Positions 29,647 to 37,195 of a stretch of DNA of 37,195 nucleotides are shown here, one piece after another. Position 1 is the stretch's first letter. The number at the start of each line of letters is the position of its first letter. The notes below the pieces were generated by a model that made no database searches, had not been told where the DNA came from, and saw only the letters and a program-made list of their open reading frames with translations. Source of the DNA: an uncultured Erysipelotrichaceae bacterium (GTDB lineage: Bacteria > Bacillota_I > Bacilli_A > Erysipelotrichales > Erysipelotrichaceae). The translations under genes were made by a program, and so were the position numbers. The DNA lies in the NCBI GenBank assembly GCA_902775735.1, contig CACYNH010000027.1:1-37195 (forward strand). Reading direction: 5' to 3'.

Positions 29647-31027
29647 TCAGGTGGCAAAGAGAAGAATCCGGATGGTGGAGCTGGCCGCGGCGGCGGGCTG
29701 TCTGCTGTTAACAGCAGTGTTCAGCGGGAAATACCTCATCATGCCGAGGATTTCGGCGGAAAGCAGAGCGACGAAGAATTCGGTCACGATGCAGGCGATT
29801 GAAGGCTACATGATCGAAGGCAGCTATCTGGACAGAAGCGGCTCGCTGATCATGGGCGGGGCCAATCCCGGCGAGGAAGCGGAAGCCGCCTATCCTCTCA
29901 ATTACAGCTATGCCTGGCTGCTTGGCTACTATACGGTTTCCTCGGCCTCGGAAAACCGGTTCGGCTTAAGAGGCAATCTTTACGACTACACGATGTTCAC
30001 GCTCGATGAACACAACACCGGGGCGACGGTCCGGCTGACCACCGACAGCGGCCTGCAGAACTTCGCCTGGAGCTCGATCCTCGGCGGCAAGGAGGGCTCG
30101 GTCATTGTCATCGACAATGACTCCGGCGCCATCATGTGCTTAGCATCGCAGAGCACCATCAACTATGACGTCAACGATATCGACACCTTCCTGCTTTCGG
30201 ACGTCGAAGGCTCGCAGTTCCGCAGAGGAACCTATGAAAATGATCCGCCCGGATCCACCTTCAAGGTCATCACAGCGGCGGCAGCGCTGCAGATGATGGA
30301 GGATGAGGAGCTTGATGAAAGCTTCCTGGACTATTACGACACCGGCACCTATGTGGCAGAGGGCGACGGCTTTGAGATCAGAAACTACAACGATTATGTG
30401 TATGGCGAGATCGGTCTTGAAGGCGCATTGAACAATTCGGTCAACTGCTATTTTGCAAACCTCGGCAACAAGGTCGGCAAAGACAGAATCAAGGCGATGG
30501 CGGAGAATTTCATGATCGGCACCGACATTGAAATCCCCTTCCTGTGCCGGGTTTCCTCGGTGCTCGACTTCGGCAAGGGACTGCCGGCGGACATTGCCCA
30601 GCTCTCCTTCGGGCAGGGCAACACCGAGATCACCCCGCTTCATTTAGCGCTCATCTGCCAGGCGATTGCCAACAACGGCGTGATGATGCAGCCGTATCTG
30701 GTGGACACGGTGAAGCTGGGCCGGCTGCCCCTTTACACCCACATCCGCCGCAAGCTGTCCACCTGTGTCGACAGAAACGTGGATGACAGGCTGAAGACAA
30801 TCATGCACTCAACAGCGGTGGGCTATGGGCTGACCGAAGACTATGGAATGGTTTACGCCAAAACCGGTTCGGCGGAATGTCCTGACGGCCGGGTGCACAC
30901 ATATCTGATGGGATTTACGGAAGACGCTTCCTTCTGTATTTCCTCCAATAATTCAGACATCAGCTACACGCTTTACGGGGCGGCCCAGCAGCTGGTGGCC
31001 TATCTGAACACGATGTACGGAAGATGA
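29627..31027 (+). CDS. class B penicillin-binding protein (PbpA-like transpeptidase)
   Basis: Cross-links peptidoglycan made by the SEDS partner encoded immediately upstream. One N-terminal membrane anchor is followed by a short pedestal and the transpeptidase domain with SxxK (Ser210/Lys213 in PPGSTFKV), SxN (Ser271-Val-Asn273) and KTG (412-414). The short pedestal matches the PbpA group. The start is taken as TTG 29627, 8 nt after AAGGAGG; the first ATG in frame (29588) has no ribosome site and the ATG at 29636 is 17 nt away from it. Start and SEDS end overlap, so translation is coupled. Confidence 0.9.
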   Translation: MTSMKNDQVAKRRIRMVELAAAAGCLLLTAVFSGKYLIMPRISAESRATKNSVTMQAIEGYMIEGSYLDRSGSLIMGGANPGEEAEAAYPLNYSYAWLLGYYTVSSASENRFGLRGNLYDYTMFTLDEHNTGATVRLTTDSGLQNFAWSSILGGKEGSVIVIDNDSGAIMCLASQSTINYDVNDIDTFLLSDVEGSQFRRGTYENDPPGSTFKVITAAAALQMMEDEELDESFLDYYDTGTYVAEGDGFEIRNYNDYVYGEIGLEGALNNSVNCYFANLGNKVGKDRIKAMAENFMIGTDIEIPFLCRVSSVLDFGKGLPADIAQLSFGQGNTEITPLHLALICQAIANNGVMMQPYLVDTVKLGRLPLYTHIRRKLSTCVDRNVDDRLKTIMHSTAVGYGLTEDYGMVYAKTGSAECPDGRVHTYLMGFTEDASFCISSNNSDISYTLYGAAQQLVAYLNTMYGR

Positions 31028-31055
31028 CGGAACCCTGTGTGATTCCGTCTTTTTC
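31026..31055 (+). terminator. terminator of the SEDS-PBP operon
   Basis: GACGGAA and TTCCGTC (31026-31032/31043-31049) followed by a T run; the stem begins in the stop codon. Confidence 0.85.
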
Positions 31056-31078
31056 TTACGAAAAATGAATTCTTGAAT

Positions 31079-31092
31079 TGTAAGCGCTGTCA
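31079..31092 (+). promoter_or_regulatory. cre-like catabolite control site
   Basis: TGTAAGCGCTGTCA fits every fixed position of the CcpA cre consensus TGWNANCGNTNWCA. It lies just upstream of the -35 of the uracil permease gene, a position often linked with activation. Binding by CcpA is inferred from the sequence. Confidence 0.55.
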
Positions 31093-31105
31093 TGCGGATT
31101 TTTAC

Positions 31106-31134
31106 TGGACAAAGGTGCAGGCAAAAGCTATGAT
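31106..31134 (+). promoter_or_regulatory. promoter of the uracil permease gene
   Basis: TGGACA (31106-31111) and TATGAT (31129-31134), spacing 17 bp; transcript start near 31141 and AAGGGGG ribosome site follow. The leader is too short for a PyrR attenuator. Confidence 0.7.
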
Positions 31135-31159
31135 CTTGCATTAAAGGGGGTATCAGATT

Positions 31160-32524
31160 ATGAGACTGGTCTTTGATGTTGAAGACAAACCGCAGTTAAA
31201 TCAGCTTATTGTATTCGCTTTCCAGCAGGTCCTTGCCATTATGGCGGCGACCATCGCAGTCCCGATGATTATCGGCAACGGCATGAGCACGGCAGCAGCT
31301 TTGTTCGGAGCCGGCGTCGGTACTCTCGTCTACACAGCATTCACCCGGCGCAAGAGCCCGGTATTCCTGGGATCTTCCTTCGCGTTCATCGGTTCCATGT
31401 CGGCAGCCTTTGCCGGAGCTGTTTCCGCCAACGCAGGCTTCGCAGGCCTGATTATCGGCGCCGCTTTCGCCGGACTTGTATATGTCATTTTCGCTCTTGT
31501 GATCAATAAGGTCGGCGTTGAATGGGTCAACAAGCTCATGCCGCCGGTCGTCATCGGTCCGACAGTCGCGATTATCGGTCTTTCCCTGGCCGGCAACGCG
31601 GTCGGCGATCTGCAGACAAGCTCCGCCACAGGCGAAGCCACACAGTGGGCTGTCCTGTGCGGTCTGGTTGCCCTGTTCACAACCATGCTCGTCAGCACAT
31701 ACGGCAAGAAGACATTCAGGCTCATTCCGTTCATTATCGGCATCCTGGCCGGCTATGCTGTCGCCCTGGTGCTGACCCTGATCGGAAACGCCACCGGAAA
31801 CGCGGCCATGCAGATTGTCAGCTTCGCTTCCTTCGCGGCTCTGACTGAGGGCGGCGTCTCACTGAAGACATTCTTCGCTCTTCCTGATTTCACCTTCGTC
31901 AAGGGTATCGCCGGTTTCTCCGAAATCGACGGCGGCTACATCGCCACCATCGCGGCAGCTTATATTCCGGTTGCCCTGGTCGTCTTTGCGGAACATATCG
32001 CCGACCACAAGAACATCTCCTCCGTTATCGGCAGAGATCTTCTTTCCGATCCGGGTCTTGACAAGACACTGCTCGGCGATGGCGTGGGTTCCATCGTCGG
32101 CGCCTTCTTCGGCGGCTGTCCCAACACAACTTACGGTGAATCCGTTGCCTGCGTCGCGATCACAAGAAACGCTTCCGTTGCCACAATCATCTGCGCGGCA
32201 ATCGAATGCATCATCATCTCCTTCATCTCTCCGTTTATCGCCTTCATCTCCTCCATCCCCTCCTGTGTCATGGGCGGCGTATGCATGGCGCTGTACGGAT
32301 TCATCGCCGTATCCGGTCTGAAGATGATCCAGCGTCTGGATCTGGACGTCAACAAGAACCTCTATGTTGTCTCCACAATCCTGATCTCCGGCATCGGCGG
32401 TCTGTCCCTGACATTCGGAAAGATCACCATCACTTCCGTAGCCTGCTCGCTGATCCTCGGCATCATTGTCAACAACATGCTGAAGAAAGATCCGAACAGA
32501 CTTCCCCGTCATTACGACGACTGA
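31160..32524 (+). CDS. uraA: uracil permease (NCS2/UraA family)
   Basis: Membrane uracil transporter of the nucleobase-cation symporter 2 family, 454 residues with about 14 membrane segments. It carries FAFQQVLAIMAAT, the substrate-site AEHIADHKNISSVIGRDLL and the family signature GGCPNTTYGES. It resembles UraA/PyrP more than xanthine permeases because of the AEHI and GGCPNTTYGES pattern. Monocistronic, with promoter, a cre-like site and a terminator. Uptake of uracil for salvage. Confidence 0.93.
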   Translation: MRLVFDVEDKPQLNQLIVFAFQQVLAIMAATIAVPMIIGNGMSTAAALFGAGVGTLVYTAFTRRKSPVFLGSSFAFIGSMSAAFAGAVSANAGFAGLIIGAAFAGLVYVIFALVINKVGVEWVNKLMPPVVIGPTVAIIGLSLAGNAVGDLQTSSATGEATQWAVLCGLVALFTTMLVSTYGKKTFRLIPFIIGILAGYAVALVLTLIGNATGNAAMQIVSFASFAALTEGGVSLKTFFALPDFTFVKGIAGFSEIDGGYIATIAAAYIPVALVVFAEHIADHKNISSVIGRDLLSDPGLDKTLLGDGVGSIVGAFFGGCPNTTYGESVACVAITRNASVATIICAAIECIIISFISPFIAFISSIPSCVMGGVCMALYGFIAVSGLKMIQRLDLDVNKNLYVVSTILISGIGGLSLTFGKITITSVACSLILGIIVNNMLKKDPNRLPRHYDD

Positions 32525-32536
32525 GTGAAACACATT

Positions 32537-32566
32537 GCCGCGGCGGACGCTGCGGCTTTTCTTTTG
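32537..32566 (+). terminator. terminator of the uracil permease gene
   Basis: GCCGC and GCGGC (32537-32541/32552-32556) with a GC-rich loop and TTTTCTTTT tail. The tail runs into the lysS -35. Confidence 0.7.
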
Positions 32567-32594
32567 TTGACCAAAGCGAAATAAATGTTAGAAT
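32567..32594 (+). promoter_or_regulatory. lysS promoter
   Basis: TTGACC (32567-32572) and TAGAAT (32589-32594), spacing 16 bp; it starts the T-box leader. Confidence 0.65.
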
Positions 32595-32600
32595 ATAGCC

Positions 32601-34472
<1,872 letters not shown>

Positions 34473-34495
34473 TCTACGTAAGTCTACGCCGTAAC

Positions 34496-34525
34496 AAGCT
34501 GTAAGAAGTTATAACGAGTTATATG
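34496..34525 (+). repeat. three 10-bp phased direct repeats (possible integrase arm sites, cluster 1)
   Basis: Three adjacent decamers of the form AAGCTGTAAG, AAGTTATAAC and GAGTTATATG begin 24 nt after the lysS stop codon. Regular 10-bp spacing puts them on one face of the helix, as in arm-type binding sites of tyrosine recombinases. They match a second cluster at 34604-34630. The rest of the gap 34526-34603 holds a C- and GC-rich block with GGCCCAATTTGGCCCC but no gene. Confidence 0.4.
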
Positions 34526-34603
34526 AAGGAAAACGTAAGGATTTTGCACATTTCGGATGACAAAATACCCCACGCAGGCCCAATTTGGCCCCAATTTGAC
34601 AAT

Positions 34604-34630
34604 AAGTTATAAGAACTTGTAACAACTTAC
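34604..34630 (+). repeat. 10-bp phased direct repeats (possible integrase arm sites, cluster 2)
   Basis: AAGTTATAAG, AACTTGTAAC and a partial AACTTAC follow in register and in the same orientation as cluster 1, about 108 bp away. Together they resemble the arm sites around an integrative element att site next to lysS; no integrase gene is in the window. Confidence 0.4.
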
Positions 34631-34673
34631 TGGGCATTGAGCGAAGATAACGGCACTCATTCTATAAACAACG

Positions 34674-34706
34674 AAGATCCTGTTTCAGTGATGAATCGGG
34701 ATCTTT
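34674..34706 (+). terminator. terminator, probably the original lysS terminator
   Basis: AAGATCC and GGATCTT (34674-34680/34699-34705) with an 18-nt loop and a TTTT tail. It lies 200 nt beyond the lysS stop, as if the repeat block had been inserted in between. Confidence 0.45.
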
Positions 34707-34784
34707 TCTCTTCAGTACATACAGTCAGATGAGCGGTACTCTACGGCTTCTTAAGACTGTATAATGATTCCAGGGAGGTGCGTG

Positions 34785-34988
34785 ATGAACGGTAAATATC
34801 AACCCGGACAGAAAGTCTTTCTGACCGGAGGAAATAAGAACCTGATCAAGGAAGCAACCGTTCTGAAGTACTCCGGTGGTTTCTACACGATCCGCTTTGA
34901 AAACGGCGGAGGCATCAAAGTAAGAGAATCCAGGATCTACCCTTCCAGAGAAGAAGCGGAAGCAGCGATCCTGAATAGAAAGAGATAA
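34785..34988 (+). CDS. small SH3-like conserved hypothetical protein
   Basis: A 67-residue protein, MNGKYQPGQKVFL..., made mainly of short beta strands (VFLTGG, EATVLKY, FYTIRFE, IKVRESRIY) with a helical basic tail. The pattern fits a small KOW/SH3-like barrel; I recall relatives in accessory DNA of clostridia but no function. GGAGG lies 6 nt before the ATG at 34785; a TATAAT (34760-34765) is upstream. Nucleic-acid binding is a possibility only. Confidence 0.6.
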   Translation: MNGKYQPGQKVFLTGGNKNLIKEATVLKYSGGFYTIRFENGGGIKVRESRIYPSREEAEAAILNRKR

Positions 34989-35004
34989 ACAAATCGAGAT
35001 TTGT
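34989..35004. promoter_or_regulatory. inverted repeat before the EamA relic
   Basis: ACAAATC-GA-GATTTGT, perfect 7-bp arms, directly after the preceding stop codon and just before the ribosome site GGGGG. It may be an operator or a small RNA hairpin. Confidence 0.3.
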
Positions 35005-35017
35005 AGGGGGTATAGCT

Positions 35018-35470
35018 ATGTGGTTTTGGTTAGCACTTGGTTCAGCATTCTTTGCCGCACTGACATCAATACTGGCAAAAGTCGGAATTGAAGGTGTCGG
35101 ATCAAATCTTGCTACTGCTATCCGCACAATGGTCGTTGTTATCATGGCATGGGGAATGGTATTTATTACGCATCAGCAGGGCGGTATCAGATCAATCAGT
35201 CAGAAAAGCTGGATTTTCCTGATCCTTTCCGGTCTGGCAACGGGAGCTTCATGGTTATGCTATTACAAGGCATTGCAGATGGGAGATGCTTCCAAAGTTG
35301 TACCGATAGATAAGCTGTCCGTAGTTATTACTCTGGTGTTGGCATTTATTTTTCTTCATGAAGATTTTACTGCAAAGTCAATGGTTGGCTGCATCCTGAT
35401 TAGCCATAAAGCCATGTGGAAAGGAGATTTTTTATATTTATGCAATCAAAGTGTAAGGTCATTGCCGTAG
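35018..35470 (+). pseudogene. EamA-family transporter with replaced C-terminus
   Basis: Residues 1-129 match the short, roughly 140-residue EamA/DMT exporters: MWFWLALGSAFFAALTSILAK, then the TGASWLCYYKALQ and PIDKLSVVITL motifs. After GCILI (about base 35404) the family's last hydrophobic residues are gone, and the frame runs into unrelated DNA for 21 codons that belong to the start region of a parA gene. So the 3' end was cut by a rearrangement. With only about ten residues replaced it might still fold; the substrate is unknown. Confidence 0.7.
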
Positions 35471-35646
35471 CCAACCAGAAAGGCGGCGTCGGCAAGACCA
35501 CAACCACAGAGCACTTAGGTATCGGCTTGGCGAAAGCCGGTAAGAAAGTGTTATTGATCGATCTTGATCCCCAGGCAAATCTTACTGCCTGTTTGGGATG
35601 GCAGAATGTAGATGCATTATACTTCATAATTCTTGTATGCCTTTAA
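35440..35646 (+). pseudogene. N-terminal fragment of a ParA-family ATPase
   Basis: Starts [26 protein letters not shown] with the deviant Walker A motif, then [20 protein letters not shown]. ParA proteins of conjugative elements and plasmids continue for another 190 residues; here homology stops near base 35612 and the frame closes at 35646. The piece therefore holds only the first 58 or so residues. It is joined upstream to the broken EamA gene. GGAGA lies 13 nt before the ATG. A relic of an integrative element's partition gene. Confidence 0.8.
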
Positions 35647-35687
35647 ATGAAAGAGATCATTGTGAAAGGAATACGTAATTCTTTCTG

Positions 35688-35707
35688 TAAGTATGAGATA
35701 ATACTTA
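35688..35707. promoter_or_regulatory. inverted repeat before the unknown membrane gene
   Basis: TAAGTAT and ATACTTA, perfect 7-bp arms around a 6-nt spacer, 21 nt before the start codon. The arm overlaps a possible -10 (GATAAT). Candidate operator. Bases 35647-35687 show nothing else. Confidence 0.35.
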
Positions 35708-35728
35708 TATCAGGAGATTTTTGAAGAA

Positions 35729-36553
35729 ATGATGTTTAATCCGGTTTTACTGGTACTTGCGGCCGGCGCAGGAGCACTGGGTACGCTGATCGGCGGTATG
35801 GAAGCTTTTATACTTTACGGCTTTGTGCTGATTGTTCAGACGGTACTTGCAAGTGCGGGTCATGACATGACATTTTACAATACCTATCTTGCCAATCTGA
35901 TGTTTGTGCCGTGCATTATGTTCAACGGTGCCGTTCCGGCAACCGCCTTTGCTTCAAAGCGGTATGACATACGTGCCTGGGATACCGACCGCAGCCTGGC
36001 ATTCACTCACGATCCCGCTGTTCTGCTTGTCGGTGCATTGACCGGAGCGTTCGGATATCTGGGACTGACATATCTCAGTGCAAAGAACTTCCCGGGCGAC
36101 GCCGGAGCATGCATGGTTGTTACTGTCGGCGTAATATCGAGACTGATCTGGCATAACCGCAGGTGGTACAACCGGGATGCAGTGCGTGTATTATCCGATC
36201 CGAAACGCTGGGTATGGAATCTTTCCCTGGCGGCATTGGGCGCTGCGGTGACCGCATTCTTTGCTGTAAAAACAGGAATCAATACCGTCGGTTTCATGAT
36301 GAGTGCGGCACTGCTGATCCTGCAGCTGTTTCCGAGAACGGATACATTCCCGACAACCCATCAGATTACAATGGCAGCCGGATATGCTGCGGTATTCACC
36401 GGAAATATCTGGATCGGCGTACTCTTCGGCGTGCTTGCCCAGGTGATCTTCATGGTATTCGGCGGTTTCTTCAACATGGGCAACGGCGCGCTGATCGATC
36501 CGCCGGCAGTAGCGATTCTGACATGCTCGCTGCTGGTGAATCTGCTGTTCTGA
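35729..36553 (+). CDS. multi-pass membrane protein of unknown function
   Basis: A 274-residue protein with about eight hydrophobic segments, short loops, and a hydrophilic middle (DIRAWDTDRSLAF). Near the C-terminus is a conserved-looking FFNMGNGALIDPPAVAI. I recall similar clostridial proteins with a THIDPPA-type ending, but cannot name the family. GGAG lies 12 nt before the ATG. The next gene's ribosome site overlaps its stop codon, so the two are translationally coupled. Transport of a small ligand is the most neutral guess. Confidence 0.72.
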   Translation: MMFNPVLLVLAAGAGALGTLIGGMEAFILYGFVLIVQTVLASAGHDMTFYNTYLANLMFVPCIMFNGAVPATAFASKRYDIRAWDTDRSLAFTHDPAVLLVGALTGAFGYLGLTYLSAKNFPGDAGACMVVTVGVISRLIWHNRRWYNRDAVRVLSDPKRWVWNLSLAALGAAVTAFFAVKTGINTVGFMMSAALLILQLFPRTDTFPTTHQITMAAGYAAVFTGNIWIGVLFGVLAQVIFMVFGGFFNMGNGALIDPPAVAILTCSLLVNLLF

Positions 36554-36560
36554 GGTGATT

Positions 36561-36857
36561 ATGGCCGGGAATGATGCAATGCAGGATCTGATCAGGATCC
36601 TGGAACAGATGGGCTATCCCCGGGAGTTCGGGATTGCCATTGGGAATGAGCTGCACAGCGAGAAAATGATAATGCGGATGTGCGGATATCTGAGAAGCGC
36701 AAAGCCGAAGCGTCCGGAAGATATTGTGGACGAGATGCTGGCAATCAAAAGCGATGTCGACCGCTTGGTATCCAAAAAGAAGGCGGAATATACCAACAGC
36801 AAACTCAATGAGTATATGGATCCTTTATATTTGGACGGGGAACAGAATAAACTCTAA
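36561..36857 (+). CDS. small cytosolic protein paired with the membrane protein
   Basis: A 98-residue, charged, mostly helical protein: MAGNDAMQDLIRILEQMGYP, EFGIAIGNELHSEKMIMRMCGYL, then KRPEDIVDEMLAI. No domain recognised. The start at 36561 is 5 nt after GAGG, which overlaps the upstream stop; a GTG at 36555 is within the ribosome site. Strict coupling to the membrane protein suggests a functional pair. Terminator follows. Confidence 0.7.
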   Translation: MAGNDAMQDLIRILEQMGYPREFGIAIGNELHSEKMIMRMCGYLRSAKPKRPEDIVDEMLAIKSDVDRLVSKKKAEYTNSKLNEYMDPLYLDGEQNKL

Positions 36858-36874
36858 AACAGAATTGGGACAGG

Positions 36875-36930
36875 AAAAGATATCTGAACAGATATTGCTG
36901 TAAAGCAGTATGGGATCAATATCTTTTTAT
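36875..36930 (+). terminator. terminator of the membrane-protein operon
   Basis: An outer stem AAAAGATAT/ATATCTTTT (36875-36883/36919-36927) encloses a second hairpin with ATATTGCT and AGCAGTAT (36892-36899/36904-36911); a T-rich tail follows. Confidence 0.65.
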
Positions 36931-36957
36931 ATTTATGAACTGATAATGTCCGTTATT

Positions 36958-37053
36958 ATGGAGGTAATGCTGATAAGGAATAACGTGATAATTGGCGGGA
37001 CAGAGATCTCGCCTTTTTCATTGAATGGGAGAGTTTCGGAGTACCTGGGGTAG
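36958..37053 (+). CDS. possible short ORF upstream of the last gene
   Basis: Thirty-one codons (MEVMLIRNN... ending NGRVSEYLG), or 22 codons if translation starts at GTG 36985, which is 6 nt after AAGG. It closes 3 nt before the last gene's ATG, so it may be a coupled leader ORF or the tail of a broken gene. No family recognised. Weak. Confidence 0.25.
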   Translation: MEVMLIRNNVIIGGTEISPFSLNGRVSEYLG

Positions 37054-37056
37054 AAA

Positions 37057-37195
37057 ATGTACAGAATCGAAGCAGACAGATTCATATTGGAGTTTTTTCC
37101 AGAAATTCATGAACAAGACTTTGCATATCCTGTAAATGTATATCTTGGTGTGAAGGTGTCCAGTTACGGCTATTCGGCAGACACATATATGGATG
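37057..37195 (+). CDS. partial CDS at window end, unknown protein
   Basis: An open frame of 46 codons runs off the edge: MYRIEADRFILEFFPEIHEQ... VNVYLGVKVSSYGYSADTY. The VKVSSYGYSA strand has the look of small bacterial immunity-like proteins of the WapI/Imm type, but this is only resemblance. No clear ribosome site; GGGG lies 5 nt upstream of the preceding TAG. Confidence 0.5.
   Translation, partial: MYRIEADRFILEFFPEIHEQDFAYPVNVYLGVKVSSYGYSADTYMD

Noticed and set aside
35440..35646. Functional plasmid-type partition system
   Set aside because: Only the first quarter of ParA is present and there is no parB or parS.

Overview
The window looks like chromosomal DNA of a low-GC-lineage Gram-positive (Bacillota) with an unusually GC-rich genome. 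The signs are strong AGGAGG-type ribosome binding sites, a T-box leader on lysS, a cre-like box, a MurJ/FemAB/SEDS-PBP cell-wall repertoire, FakB/DegV, and Rho-independent terminators after nearly every unit. Gene content and style fit an anaerobic gut member of the Erysipelotrichales/Clostridia-like Bacillota (rubrerythrin, FeoAB, M32 peptidase, GH32). Taxonomy below phylum is inference.

Layout. 1-700: left edge with the C-terminal remnant of a HicB antitoxin, a possible terminal CRISPR repeat, and tRNA-Ser(GGA) with promoter and terminator. 703-4700: rubrerythrin, nitroreductase, a membrane-anchored unknown protein and a mannitol-dehydrogenase-family oxidoreductase. 4818-7059: a Y-family polymerase gene with a small partner, divergent from an XRE-S24 (HdiR/LexA-like) repressor; this resembles a compact SOS-type module with paired promoters and shared repeats. 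7121-8038: ROK kinase. 8216-11480: ferrous iron operon feoA-feoA-feoB plus a stand-alone DtxR-type winged helix, behind a promoter covered by two copies of an 18-bp palindrome. 11513-14525: MurJ/SpoVB-like flippase divergent from a FemAB ligase. 14561-16654: M32 carboxypeptidase and xpt. 16737-21251: aldo/keto reductase, and a tldD-tldE-HAD operon. 21291-24167: metallo-beta-lactamase-fold lipoprotein divergent from a LysR-like regulator with an odd HTH, then a DegV/FakB protein. 24223-28096: GNAT, then a HAD-galM-GH32 sugar operon. 28213-31027: SEDS glycosyltransferase and class B PBP pair with overlapping genes. 31079-32524: uracil permease with a cre match. 32567-34472: lysS under a lysine (AAG) T-box.

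From 34473 to the end the character changes. There are two clusters of 10-bp phased repeats that resemble integrase arm sites, a short SH3-like ORF, an EamA transporter whose 3' end is replaced, a decapitated ParA, an unknown membrane protein with a small cytosolic partner, and a truncated last gene. This is probably an eroded integration hotspot downstream of lysS.

Most of the window is well-conserved housekeeping or metabolic DNA. I did not find a clear new defence or mobile system. The most worthwhile leads are the XRE-S24/DinB module with a Gly-Gly cleavage site, the feo operator pair with its solo DtxR-like domain and a FeoB acidic loop insertion, a possible second translation start in lysS, the degenerate LysR HTH, and the mosaic right end.
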